This document shows positions 14,864 to 22,485 of a DNA stretch of 45,745 nucleotides, one piece after another. Location of the stretch: assembly GCA_002155105.1 (NCBI GenBank), contig MUZD01000014.1, positions 1 through 45,745 of the forward strand, written 5' to 3'. The DNA comes from Sedimentibacter sp. SX930 (GTDB lineage: Bacteria > Bacillota > Bacilli > Lactobacillales > Aerococcaceae). Both the position numbers and the translations under genes were made by a program. Under the pieces are notes generated by a model. That model was not told the origin of the DNA. It searched no databases and was given only the letters and a program-made list of their open reading frames with translations. Each line of letters starts with the position of its first letter. Position 1 is the stretch's first letter.

Positions 14864-16132
14864 TTACGCTACTGGTGGTGTTCCTTCAGCATTTGATACA
14901 ACTGCATCGATCTGGACTAAAGCATCCATAGGCAGCGCTGAAACTGCAAACGTTGTCCGTGCAGGAATACCGCTTGGGAAAAAGGTTGTATAAACTTCAT
15001 CTACAGCTGCCATGTCAGCATAATTTTTAAGAAGTACGGTTACTTTGACCACATCGTCCATCGCGTGATCGATACTCTCTACAATCGCCTTGATATTTTT
15101 CAAGCACTGTTCAGCCTGCTCTTTCACTCCACCGGCTACCATTTTACCAGTTTTTGGATCCAGCGGTAATTGAGCGGAAAGATGATTGTAATGAGAGAAA
15201 GCTACCGTTTGTGTAGACAGTGCGTCTTTGGGCGCATCTTCCGTATTTCTGGCTTCTATGATGAGTCCGTGTCTGTCTTCTACTGCTTGCGGAGGTGTAC
15301 CATCTCCGTGTGACACCACCGCTTCGATTTGTACCAAAGCATCCAGCGGTAATCCTGACGCCACAACGATTGTCCGGGCTGGGACATAGGCTACGGCTCT
15401 GGCAATAGCTGAGTCCGGGAAAAATGTTGTATAAACTTCATTTACAACTTCCATATCCGATAGGTCGTTAAGGAAGATATTTATTTTAACAATATCGTCA
15501 AAAGGAACATCCATACTTTCTAAAATTGCCTTTATGTTCTTTAAGCACTGTCCAGCCTGTTCTTTCACTCCACCGGCTACCACTTCGCCTGTTCCTGGAT
15601 CCATCGGTAATTGGGCGGAAAGATGATTGTAATGGGAAAAAGCTACCGATTGTGCAGATAGAGGACTCACTGGCGCATTCAACGTATTATTTGTAACCTT
15701 TATGAGGTCGCCTGCTTGCGGTGCGTTCGGTATTGTACCTTCGCCATGTGAGACAAGTGCCTCCATTTGCACCAAAGCATCCATAGGCAGCGCTGAAACC
15801 GCAAGCGTTGTCCGTGCGGGAACACCGTTTGGGAAAAATGTTGCGTAAACTCCATCTACAGCATCCATATCGGCACTGTTCTTAAGGAATATGGTGACTG
15901 CAACAACATCATCCATATCATGGGCAACACTCTCAACGATTGCCTTAATATTTTCCAGGCATTGTTCGGCCTGCTCTTTCGCTCCACCGGCTACCATTTT
16001 GCCAGTTTTTGGATCCAGCGGTAATTGAGCAGAAAGATGATTGTAATGAGAAAACGCTACCGATTGTGTAGATAGAGTACTTTCGGGTGCATTTTCTGTA
16101 TTTCTTGCCAATACTGCGTTGTAGCCACTCAT
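14864..16132 (-). CDS. Three-domain Rid (YjgF/YER057c/UK114) fusion protein
   Basis: One 422-residue chain contains three complete Rid domains at about 1-135, 145-282 and 288-420. Each begins with a 'LSTQSVAFSHYNHLSAQLP' type block and ends with a PART strand (Arg107, Arg252, Arg391, equal to E. coli RidA Arg105). RidA is normally a 125-residue homotrimer with active sites between subunits, so this chain could fold as a single-chain trimer. All three domains have Gln or a shifted residue where RidA has Glu120, and Thr/Ile replaces Cys107. Domain 3 has Asp in place of the next Glu, and domain 2 carries an extra 8 residues before PART (about 241-248). Domains 1 and 3 are almost identical even at DNA level, suggesting recent duplication. 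It diverges from a canonical ridA across 309 bases. Confidence 0.9.
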   Translation of the reverse strand: MSGYNAVLARNTENAPESTLSTQSVAFSHYNHLSAQLPLDPKTGKMVAGGAKEQAEQCLENIKAIVESVAHDMDDVVAVTIFLKNSADMDAVDGVYATFFPNGVPARTTLAVSALPMDALVQMEALVSHGEGTIPNAPQAGDLIKVTNNTLNAPVSPLSAQSVAFSHYNHLSAQLPMDPGTGEVVAGGVKEQAGQCLKNIKAILESMDVPFDDIVKINIFLNDLSDMEVVNEVYTTFFPDSAIARAVAYVPARTIVVASGLPLDALVQIEAVVSHGDGTPPQAVEDRHGLIIEARNTEDAPKDALSTQTVAFSHYNHLSAQLPLDPKTGKMVAGGVKEQAEQCLKNIKAIVESIDHAMDDVVKVTVLLKNYADMAAVDEVYTTFFPSGIPARTTFAVSALPMDALVQIDAVVSNAEGTPPVA

Positions 16133-16371
16133 TATATTTGTATCCCCTTTTAGATAAATTTTTTAGCTTGCATCAGCACCTCATTAAAGCGGTTACCATA
16201 GCATCCACTATAGCAAGCTGGCTTTTGTTTGAGTATGTGTACCTTGCGCGTTTTTTACACCCACTCTGTACAATGGGCACAAAATCGGGATCGGTAAAGA
16301 AATATCCTCTGGTCAAAGTTCCATATCGAAAGTGACGAAGGAAATAGTTGGTTGATGCTATAGCGCTAATA

Positions 16372-16398
16372 TTGACTCCGAAGCAAATATGCTATAAT
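16372..16398 (+). promoter_or_regulatory. Sigma-A-like promoter of ridA
   Basis: TTGACT (16372-16377) and TATAAT (16393-16398) with a 15-base spacer, 44 bases before the ridA start. AAAGGAGA lies just before the ATG. The remaining 16133-16371 stretch between the divergent Rid genes shows no further gene. Confidence 0.6.
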
Positions 16399-16441
16399 CA
16401 AACAGAAACCGTCAACAAAAAAACCAAAGGAGACTATCATC

Positions 16442-16819
16442 ATGAAGAGACAAGCTTATACCGCAAAAGACGTCATGAGTTCAGGACCTTATTCCCATGC
16501 GATAGACGCTGGAGAATATATATACGTATCCGGACAGACCGCCAAGAATTCTTTGACGCTGGAAAAACAGGATTTGAACATTCAGGAGCAGACGGAAGAA
16601 TGCTTCAAGAATATCAACAGGATTTTGAAAGAATTGAATCTTACAGAAGCCAACGTTGTAAAGGCAAATGTCTATCTTACGGGCATGAAGCATTTCGAGG
16701 GTATGAACGAAGTGTATAAAACAAAATTTACCGAGCCTTATCCTGCCAGGACTTGTGTCGCAGTTTTCGAATTACCGCTCGGTGCGGATGTGGAAATAGA
16801 AGTCGTGGCAAAAAGATAA
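16442..16819 (+). CDS. ridA: RidA-family enamine/imine deaminase
   Basis: A 125-residue stand-alone Rid protein of normal length. It has 'GPYSHAIDAGEYIYVSGQT' with the conserved Tyr and Ser, and 'PARTCVAVFELPLGADVEIE' with Arg (E. coli 105), Cys (107) and Glu (120) all kept, so it fits the active RidA subfamily that hydrolyses reactive 2-aminoacrylate and other imines made by PLP enzymes. Start follows AAAGGAGA. It diverges from the three-domain Rid gene, so the locus has both a canonical and a non-canonical version. Confidence 0.9.
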   Translation: MKRQAYTAKDVMSSGPYSHAIDAGEYIYVSGQTAKNSLTLEKQDLNIQEQTEECFKNINRILKELNLTEANVVKANVYLTGMKHFEGMNEVYKTKFTEPYPARTCVAVFELPLGADVEIEVVAKR

Positions 16820-16861
16820 CGTTCATTCGTTCTTTACGGGGTAAATATAAACAAAGCAAAA

Positions 16862-16923
16862 AACACCTCGACTATAATGAACTGAAGCCCGCTCGTGTGC
16901 TTATTCATTATAGTCGAGGTGTT
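16862..16923. repeat. Perfect 20-bp inverted repeat
   Basis: AACACCTCGACTATAATGAA (16862-16881) and its exact reverse complement (16904-16923) flank 22 bases. There is no T-run after it, so a plain terminator is not the obvious reading, though it follows ridA by 42 bases. It could be a terminator working with the A-run before it on the opposite strand, or the ends of a small mobile remnant. Confidence 0.7.
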
Positions 16924-16936
16924 GTTGATTGAATCG

Positions 16937-17029
16937 TTTATCATTTTCCGCCAGAAGACTTCCACCTCTAGGAATGAAAAGGGCACAGCCCAATGAGTAG
17001 GTGGGAGATGGATGGCGGAAAATGATAAA
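16937..17029. repeat. Nested inverted repeat / structured RNA element
   Basis: TTTATCATTTTCCGCCA (16937-16953) and its exact reverse complement (17013-17029) enclose a second pair (CCACCT / AGGTGG) and an innermost GGGC-ACA-GCCC hairpin. The result is a three-level rod of 93 bases. It lies between convergent ridA and the triosephosphate isomerase gene. It resembles a MITE or a structured IS end (IS200/IS605 type) more than a terminator. Identity unknown. Confidence 0.6.
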
Positions 17030-17093
17030 TGGTACTACTCTGTACACCCGTCGGAAATTTTTTTGCTCTTTCAAATAATAGGGTCTCATTTTC

Positions 17094-17792
17094 TTATTTA
17101 TTATTCTCATTTGATGCTTTTACAGTCGCCTCAACCATATCCCTCAGCATTTTTTTGGGGTCTTTTGCCTTCACTATACCACTGGTACAGCCAACTCCAT
17201 CTGCTTGCAGCAGAATTGTTCTGTAGACATCATCTGCCGTGCTGATTCCAGCTGCTTGCATAACTAATACATTCAGATTAAGACTCTTAACAGCTTCGAT
17301 TGTTTCTTTAATATAGCTCTCATCGCTTGTTTTACCGGTACCAATTAAGTCTGAAGGTTCGCACAAAATAATATCGGGACTTAGCATTGTGATTGCCTTT
17401 GCCTCCGCAATCGAATCTGCACAGACAATTGTTATGATTTCAAGTTCAGCTGCGCGCTTAATTGCTTTAGCCAAACCATTCAAAGTCAAGGGACGTTCAG
17501 CGTGATTTAGAAATACTGCACGTGCACCGGCTTCATAAAGTGATTCGGGTAACACGTGACCCATTCCTTTATCCGGATAAATACCATCCAGATGCTGCGC
17601 TGTCACAATAATATTTTTGGAATTTGATGAAACAGCTGCAATATCGGCGAAGGGCGCGGTTACAAAAATTGAAATCGGAAATTCTTCTGCTAGTGTATCT
17701 GCTTCTCTAACTAGTTCCAATAATTTTTCTCCAAACAAAAAGGATTTGGGGTTAAAAACAAAGAATGGTGTGCGGATATTAGTTTTTGCCAT
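17094..17792 (-). CDS. Archaeal-type triosephosphate isomerase homologue
   Basis: A 232-residue TIM barrel. Catalytic residues are visible: Asn/Lys in 'FVFNPKSFLFG', His in 'FLNHAERPLTLNGLAKAIK', Glu in 'CEPSDLIGTGKTSDESYI', and the phosphate-binding 'GCTSGIVKAKDPKKMLRDM'. The blocks 'TAQHLDGIYPDKGMGHVLPE' and 'AAGISTADDVYRTI' and the length of 225-235 residues match the short archaeal-type enzyme rather than the ~250-residue bacterial TpiA. It is therefore likely a paralogue with another phosphorylated sugar substrate (for instance a tetrulose phosphate) or a backup isomerase. ATG follows GAAAGGAG. It is convergent with ridA. Confidence 0.8.
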   Translation of the reverse strand: MAKTNIRTPFFVFNPKSFLFGEKLLELVREADTLAEEFPISIFVTAPFADIAAVSSNSKNIIVTAQHLDGIYPDKGMGHVLPESLYEAGARAVFLNHAERPLTLNGLAKAIKRAAELEIITIVCADSIAEAKAITMLSPDIILCEPSDLIGTGKTSDESYIKETIEAVKSLNLNVLVMQAAGISTADDVYRTILLQADGVGCTSGIVKAKDPKKMLRDMVEATVKASNENNK

Positions 17793-17977
17793 GACTTTCT
17801 CCTTTCATTTACCAAATGCTTGGCTTGTAGCCGGTTGCGCCCTACAGTGTTAATTATAGGGCCCTAGATTATTAAACGCCAATTCTAACTTCTATATAAT
17901 ATATGTACCTGCTATTCTGTACTTGAGAACTTTGCTCTTCCAAATGGATATAGTCTATCTCCATCAATGTCTGCAAC

Positions 17978-18027
17978 AAAAATAGGACAAGACTGAAATC
18001 ATTGTGGTTTCGTCCTGTCCTATTTTT
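17978..18027 (-). terminator. Terminator downstream of iron permease gene
   Basis: AAAAATAGGACA (17978-17989) pairs with TGTCCTATTTTT (18016-18027), with further pairing inside. The T-run is at the end on both strands. It lies 41 bases after the permease stop on the minus strand. Confidence 0.85.
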
Positions 18028-18067
18028 ACTTTGCTGCACATCTATATAGGTTGCCATCGGATTTATG

Positions 18068-18913
18068 TTATTGCGCGAGCGAATTTAATTTACTCGCTTC
18101 TTTTTTTATTTCCCTGTGCCAAATGTAGAAAAGCGAACCCGTGTAGAGGTATTGCATAATAAATTGAAGGATTTCCGGTTTGGAATACCATCCGAACAGG
18201 ACATACAGAGGCAAGCCAAGCAGTCCTTCTTTATGGTAAAAAATAGTCTCCGATAGGTCAAAGGCTTTAATAAATAGCGGGCTCTCGCTGGATAACAGGT
18301 TCATGGAGCCAAGAGCGGATAGCCCTTCATGAATACCGTAACCAAGCAAAAAACCGGCTTGGAGGATAAGATAGGCCAAGGTGATGTTGAACAGAATCCT
18401 TAAATTGACTTTCACCAGCGAATGATTGATCAGGACTGCCAACACTAAAGCTGCTGTAATCCCCGCAAACAGGGCTACGATGGCGTACTGTCCGGCAAAA
18501 GTGAAGATCGCAACCTCTACGCCCTCACGCGCGACCATTATAAAAGCAACGCTGGCAATCCCGAAGGCAGACAGATTTTGGCTGACACTGCTTTCCACAG
18601 TTGAGACCATGTTTCGGCCGTGCTTAATCATCCAGTAGATGAACGTAGTCACCAATGCCAACGCAACGAAACTTGCTCCGCTCTCCCATAATTTTGCCAC
18701 TTGATCCATTTTGTCGATCGCTTTGGACAGGATGTAAAGAATGCCCCCGATTCCAAGCGAAGCAACAATGCCGCTGACTGTCCCGTAGTAAACATATTTC
18801 CGCAAAGACTCATTCTTGCTTTTCCTCAAATACTGAAGAATGATGCTGACGATCAGGAATGCTTCCAGGCCTTCTCTAAAACCCATGACAAACGCGGGCA
18901 GAAATGTATCCAT
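18068..18913 (-). CDS. FTR1-family high-affinity iron permease
   Basis: A 281-residue protein with seven hydrophobic segments. Both signature motifs of the FTR1/EfeU family are present: 'GFREGLEAFLIVSI' (REGLE) near the N-terminus and 'MVAREGVEVAIFTFAG' (REGVE) after the third segment. The glutamates carry iron through the membrane. There is no EfeO or EfeB partner next to it, so it is a single permease gene. A Fur-like box lies about 50 bases upstream, and a terminator follows, so the gene is probably induced by iron limitation on its own. Confidence 0.9.
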   Translation of the reverse strand: MDTFLPAFVMGFREGLEAFLIVSIILQYLRKSKNESLRKYVYYGTVSGIVASLGIGGILYILSKAIDKMDQVAKLWESGASFVALALVTTFIYWMIKHGRNMVSTVESSVSQNLSAFGIASVAFIMVAREGVEVAIFTFAGQYAIVALFAGITAALVLAVLINHSLVKVNLRILFNITLAYLILQAGFLLGYGIHEGLSALGSMNLLSSESPLFIKAFDLSETIFYHKEGLLGLPLYVLFGWYSKPEILQFIMQYLYTGSLFYIWHREIKKEASKLNSLAQ

Positions 18914-18963
18914 AATGATTCTCCTTTAAATGTATTAGTCCAGACTGTACCGCTCTTAAATTT

Positions 18964-18984
18964 AATTGAGAACGATTCTCATTC
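18964..18984 (-). promoter_or_regulatory. Fur-box-like operator
   Basis: TGAGAAcgATTCTCA (18967-18981) is a palindrome within AATTGAGAACGATTCTCATT, close to the Fur consensus GATAATGATTATCATTATC. It is 51 bases upstream of the FTR1 start, fitting iron control of the gene. Confidence 0.75.
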
Positions 18985-19174
18985 ACATCATTATGGGGGC
19001 ATCGGTTTAACTTGTCAATGAGAAAATTCTAATTTTAAAAGATATCGTTCTATCCGAGGCGTTGTCAGGAATCCAGGGGTTAGGTGGAAGACTCCACTTT
19101 ACTCGGAACACGTTTCAGCACGAGATCCACTAATCCTCACTCAAGCGAGGATGTTCTGGTATCGACGGCTCTAT

Positions 19175-19215
19175 TGTAAACATATGTATATATTTGTTTA
19201 CATATGTATTATAAT
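19175..19215 (+). promoter_or_regulatory. Operator-promoter of relB-like gene
   Basis: TGTAAACA (19175-19182) and TGTTTACA (19195-19202) form an inverted repeat, and ACATATGTAT is repeated directly at 19180 and 19200, exactly 20 bp (two helical turns) apart. TATAAT follows at 19210-19215. RelB/DinJ antitoxins repress their own promoters through such repeats. Confidence 0.65.
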
Positions 19216-19243
19216 GGTTACATAATAAAGGAGGCGAATTTCC

Positions 19244-19534
19244 ATGGCTACAATCAGAATTGACGATGAACTCAAAAAAGACGCTGACAAAATGTTTGAT
19301 GAAGTTGGGATGAATACTTCAGTTGCTGTAAAAATATTTCTTACGAGATTTGTCAAAACAGGTAAATTTCCCTTTGAAATTGAAGCCTTCGATTATCAAC
19401 CAAGTGAAGAAACAAAAGAAGCATTCGAAGAAACTGCTGAAATGATAAAGAGATCAGATCTGGAGAATAAGGAAGATTTGAACAGCTACTTCTCAAGAAT
19501 GAAACGAGAAGCAGATGAGGAAATGCATGCTTAA
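19244..19534 (+). CDS. RelB/DinJ-family antitoxin without a partner toxin
   Basis: A 96-residue protein with the ribbon-helix-helix start 'MATIRIDDELKKDADKMFDE' followed by 'VGMNTSVAVKIFLTRFVKTG' and 'FPFEIE', which is the standard RelB/DinJ N-terminal half. The C-terminal half is acidic and helical (ETKEAFEETAEMIKRSD), as in toxin-binding tails. AAAGGAGG precedes the ATG. The toxin gene (RelE/YafQ, about 90 codons) normally overlaps or follows. Here a terminator begins 21 bases after the stop and no toxin frame is present, so this is an orphan antitoxin or a solo repressor. Confidence 0.85.
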   Translation: MATIRIDDELKKDADKMFDEVGMNTSVAVKIFLTRFVKTGKFPFEIEAFDYQPSEETKEAFEETAEMIKRSDLENKEDLNSYFSRMKREADEEMHA

Positions 19535-19554
19535 CTTTTACATCAGAAAAAATT

Positions 19555-19596
19555 AAAGAAGATGACCCCGATTGCTTATCGAGATCATCTTCTTTA
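19555..19596 (+). terminator. Terminator after relB-like gene
   Basis: AAAGAAGATGA (19555-19565) and TCATCTTCTTT (19585-19595) form a perfect 11-bp stem with a 19-base loop, ending in a short T-run. Confidence 0.85.
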
Positions 19597-19720
19597 TGTT
19601 GCATCTTGCATGCCTTTGTAGTGTAATTTTCTAATTCTCTGTTGAATCAAGGTAAAATGTCAGCCCTGGTTTACACCCTTGCTTTTGCCGTGATCAGCTA
19701 GCTCTGGAGATATGTTGTGT

Positions 19721-20542
19721 TTATTCCCAAACGGGTATGGACGATTTGTTGGTAACTTCATCTATGATTTTTTCGACTTCAGGAGTTTGATAATAATCGA
19801 CGATGATTTGGAAATCAGGATCTTCAGTTTCATCTTCTCGGGAAGCAATCACATTATAATATGGCTTGGATGATTCAGCCACAGGTTCAAGGAAAATAGC
19901 ATCCTCAGTAGGCACTAAGCCTGCATCGGCAGCCATGTCATTATTGACTACGGAGGCGTCAACGTCGGTCATAGCGCGAGCAGTTTGATTGGCAGCCAGG
20001 ACAGTAAATTTTAGGTTTTTCGGATTTGAAGTGATGTCATTTACAGTAGGTAATAAGCCCTTCTCTGCATCCAATTCAATCAGTCCGGCAGCCTGCAACA
20101 ACAGCAACGCTCTGGATTCGTTCGAAACATCATCCGGTATCGCGATTTCCCCACCATCCGGTATTTCATCTACAGATGTGTGTTTTTCGGAAAAAAGACC
20201 CATCGGATTCAGTGTTGTATAGGCGATTGTCGTGTTGCTGTATCCCGCATCTTCATTCACTTGTTCCATGTAAATTTCAGTCAAAGCCGCGTGCAGATCA
20301 ATTTCGCCCTCTTCCAAAGCTTGGATCGGTTTCACATATTCCGTGAATTTTACCAGCTCGATTCTTACGGGTTCGTTGTTTTCTTCAAGTTGTTCTTGAA
20401 CATGTTCCCACACCTCATTCCGTTCACCGACAACGCCAATTTTCACAGTCCGGATATCTTCTTGAGCCGCTTCCTGGCCGCACGCAGCGAGAAACAATGC
20501 CGCTGCCCCAACCGTTACTAAACTTTTAAATATTTTTTTCAT
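19721..20542 (-). CDS. metQ: Methionine ABC-transporter substrate-binding lipoprotein (MetQ/NlpA)
   Basis: A 273-residue lipoprotein with signal '[20 protein letters not shown]' (lipobox Cys at about 21). NlpA/MetQ-family blocks follow: '[20 protein letters not shown]', '[20 protein letters not shown]', '[20 protein letters not shown]' and '[19 protein letters not shown]'. It binds methionine for uptake. No MetN ATPase or MetP permease is adjacent, so it must share a transporter encoded elsewhere. Its start overlaps the end of msrA by 17 bases, with the ribosome site GGGGAGAGGCGG inside msrA, indicating translational coupling. Confidence 0.9.
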   Translation of the reverse strand: MKKIFKSLVTVGAAALFLAACGQEAAQEDIRTVKIGVVGERNEVWEHVQEQLEENNEPVRIELVKFTEYVKPIQALEEGEIDLHAALTEIYMEQVNEDAGYSNTTIAYTTLNPMGLFSEKHTSVDEIPDGGEIAIPDDVSNESRALLLLQAAGLIELDAEKGLLPTVNDITSNPKNLKFTVLAANQTARAMTDVDASVVNNDMAADAGLVPTEDAIFLEPVAESSKPYYNVIASREDETEDPDFQIIVDYYQTPEVEKIIDEVTNKSSIPVWE

Positions 20543-21074
20543 GTTTGTCCGCCTCTCCCCATACTTCGTTTAAGCGATTTTGCCTGTCTTCTTCCAAAGG
20601 GATCATCCGCTCATGGTTTCCCTCTTTTTTATAAAAATCCTGATGGTACTCTTCCGCAGGATAAAAGATGCTTGCAGGTGAAATTTGCGTGACGATCGTT
20701 GTAGCGATTGCCAGCTTATCTTTCAGCTCCTCTTTTGAGCGTTCCGCAATTTCTTTCTGTGTTTCCGAGTGATAAAAGATTTCCGGACGGTACGACGAGC
20801 CGCGGTCCATGAACTGTCCCATGGCATCTGTCGGATCCGTTTGTTGCCAATAAATATCCAGCAACTCCCCATAGGAAATCATACTATTATCAAAAGTGAT
20901 CTGGATCGCCTCTGTGTGCCCGGTTCCTCCTGCCTTCACTTCCTCATACGTCGGATTTTCTTTGAAACCGCCAGTATAGCCGGAAACGACGGACTCGATT
21001 CCAGATTGTTCATCAAACGGTTCAAGCATACACCAGAAACAACCTCCGGCAAGTGTTGCAATTTCTTTAGACAT
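20526..21074 (-). CDS. msrA: Peptide methionine sulfoxide reductase MsrA
   Basis: MsrA with the active-site motif '[17 protein letters not shown]' (nucleophile Cys in GCFWC) and the conserved '[14 protein letters not shown]' and '[10 protein letters not shown]' blocks. It reduces Met-S-sulfoxide in proteins. The open frame extends to 21161, but ATG 21074 follows GGGGGAG and starts at the family's usual position ([11 protein letters not shown]), giving 182 residues. The C-terminal recycling cysteine is not obvious, so it may be a one-Cys type using thioredoxin or a glutathione-like donor. Overlaps metQ by 17 bases. Confidence 0.93.
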   Translation of the reverse strand: MSKEIATLAGGCFWCMLEPFDEQSGIESVVSGYTGGFKENPTYEEVKAGGTGHTEAIQITFDNSMISYGELLDIYWQQTDPTDAMGQFMDRGSSYRPEIFYHSETQKEIAERSKEELKDKLAIATTIVTQISPASIFYPAEEYHQDFYKKEGNHERMIPLEEDRQNRLNEVWGEADKHEKNI

Positions 21075-21331
21075 ATTCTTATTCTCCCCCAAATGACGCT
21101 TCGCCAACTCATGACGTTTTTTCATTATATAACAGGAAGTTACTTTTAGATAGTGAAACAAAAACGATCAATAATGATCGCTTTATCCGAACACCCTGGA
21201 TTACCCATTTTTGAAAATCATTGACTTTTCCTGTAATTAAATTATCCTATAAACATACCAGAAATGAGTGTTATGAAAATCGATGCGCTTTCATCGGAAG
21301 CGTATTGATGATTCAGGATAGCGAGGGAAAC

Positions 21332-22198
21332 ATGCAAAAGACAAAAAATCAGACACAAATCTATGCCTTTGTTACAGTGCTGCTATGGGCATCGGCATTT
21401 GTTTTCACAAAAATCGCGCTGACTTACTACACGGCAGAAGCGATAGGCGTTCTCCGTTATGTGATCGCTTCGCTATTATTCATTGTAATCGGGGTTTTCC
21501 AAAAAATTGGATTGCCGGAGAAAAAAGATATCCCTAAATTCCTGCTGGCCGGTGCTTTAGGGTTTTCGCTCTATATGATCACCTTCAACCAGGCTTCAAA
21601 ATCGCTGACGGCCGCAACAGGCAGTGTTGTCATCGCCTCCGCGCCTATCTTGACGGCCCTGTTTGCTTGGATGATATTCAAGGAACGAATCCGCTCGCTG
21701 GGATGGGTCGCAATCATCATTGAATTCATCGGAATACTGATTTTGACATTATGGAATGGTATCCTTTCGGTGAACGCAGGTATTTTTTGGATGTTTGGCG
21801 CAGCCGTCTGCATCAGTGGCTATAATCTGCTACAACGTTCCTTGTTGAAAAAATACTCTGCCTTACAATCAACAGCTTACAGCGTTTTGGCTGGAACCCT
21901 GTTTCTGCTGTGGTACTTACCGGATGCGGCGGTCCAATTCGGCAATGCCCCACTTCAGCAGTTGCTGGTGATGATTTTTCTGGGTGTATTCCCCAGTGCA
22001 CTTGCGTATATGTTGTGGGCAAAAGCGCTGATGCTCGCACAAAAAACAAGCGAGGTAACGAATTACATGTTTGTTACGCCATTGCTGGCCGCTTTGATGG
22101 GCTTCCTCATAATGGGAGAGATCCCTGCATTGTCGACATGGTTGGGCGGCCTGATGATCTTTGCCGGCTTGTTGCTGTTCAAAAAAGCCAATACATGA
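21332..22198 (+). CDS. EamA/DMT-family transporter
   Basis: A polytopic protein with ten predicted membrane segments arranged as two EamA repeats. 'WASAFVFTKIALTYYTAEAI' starts the first and 'IAIIIEFIGILILTLWNGIL' through 'VFPSALAYMLWAKALM' falls in the second. Members export amino acids, nucleosides or other metabolites; the substrate cannot be told. The frame is open from 21221, but ATG 21332 after GAGGGAAAC begins just before the first membrane segment and gives 288 residues, the usual family length of about 290-300. Confidence 0.85.
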   Translation: MQKTKNQTQIYAFVTVLLWASAFVFTKIALTYYTAEAIGVLRYVIASLLFIVIGVFQKIGLPEKKDIPKFLLAGALGFSLYMITFNQASKSLTAATGSVVIASAPILTALFAWMIFKERIRSLGWVAIIIEFIGILILTLWNGILSVNAGIFWMFGAAVCISGYNLLQRSLLKKYSALQSTAYSVLAGTLFLLWYLPDAAVQFGNAPLQQLLVMIFLGVFPSALAYMLWAKALMLAQKTSEVTNYMFVTPLLAALMGFLIMGEIPALSTWLGGLMIFAGLLLFKKANT

Positions 22199-22307
22199 TA
22201 AGCATATCGTCAACAGCAACGTCATCTTAGAGGATATGTTCGCAAAGATCCGCTATCATTTCAGCAACTGATTCGTTGAATGGATTTTTCCTACAGCATA
22301 TGAAAAG

Positions 22308-22347
22308 CACCTCCTTAAATTGATACGATTATCGTACCAGGAGGTGC
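22308..22347 (-). terminator. Probable terminator of M24-like gene
   Basis: GCACCTCCT (22308-22316) pairs with AGGAGGTGC (22339-22347), with a second small palindrome (TACGATTATCGTA) in the loop. On the minus strand TTTTC follows. It is about 140 bases past the M24-like stop. Nothing else is evident from 22199 to 22485. Confidence 0.55.
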
Positions 22348-22485
22348 GGATCATTTATATGCGTCTTTTGAATGCGGGCTTACGGACTTTCGTATCGAGA
22401 GGCGCTTTTGCTATCTTCACTTTTGAATCCAAACTTAGCTTCTGCTGACATCCCTTGGAAAAAGAATGCTAGTGCTTGAAGTTGG

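Noticed and set aside
16901-17110. 69-codon minus-strand frame across the inverted repeats
   Set aside because: It is created by the two palindromic elements and lacks a start signal; the repeats themselves are the better explanation.
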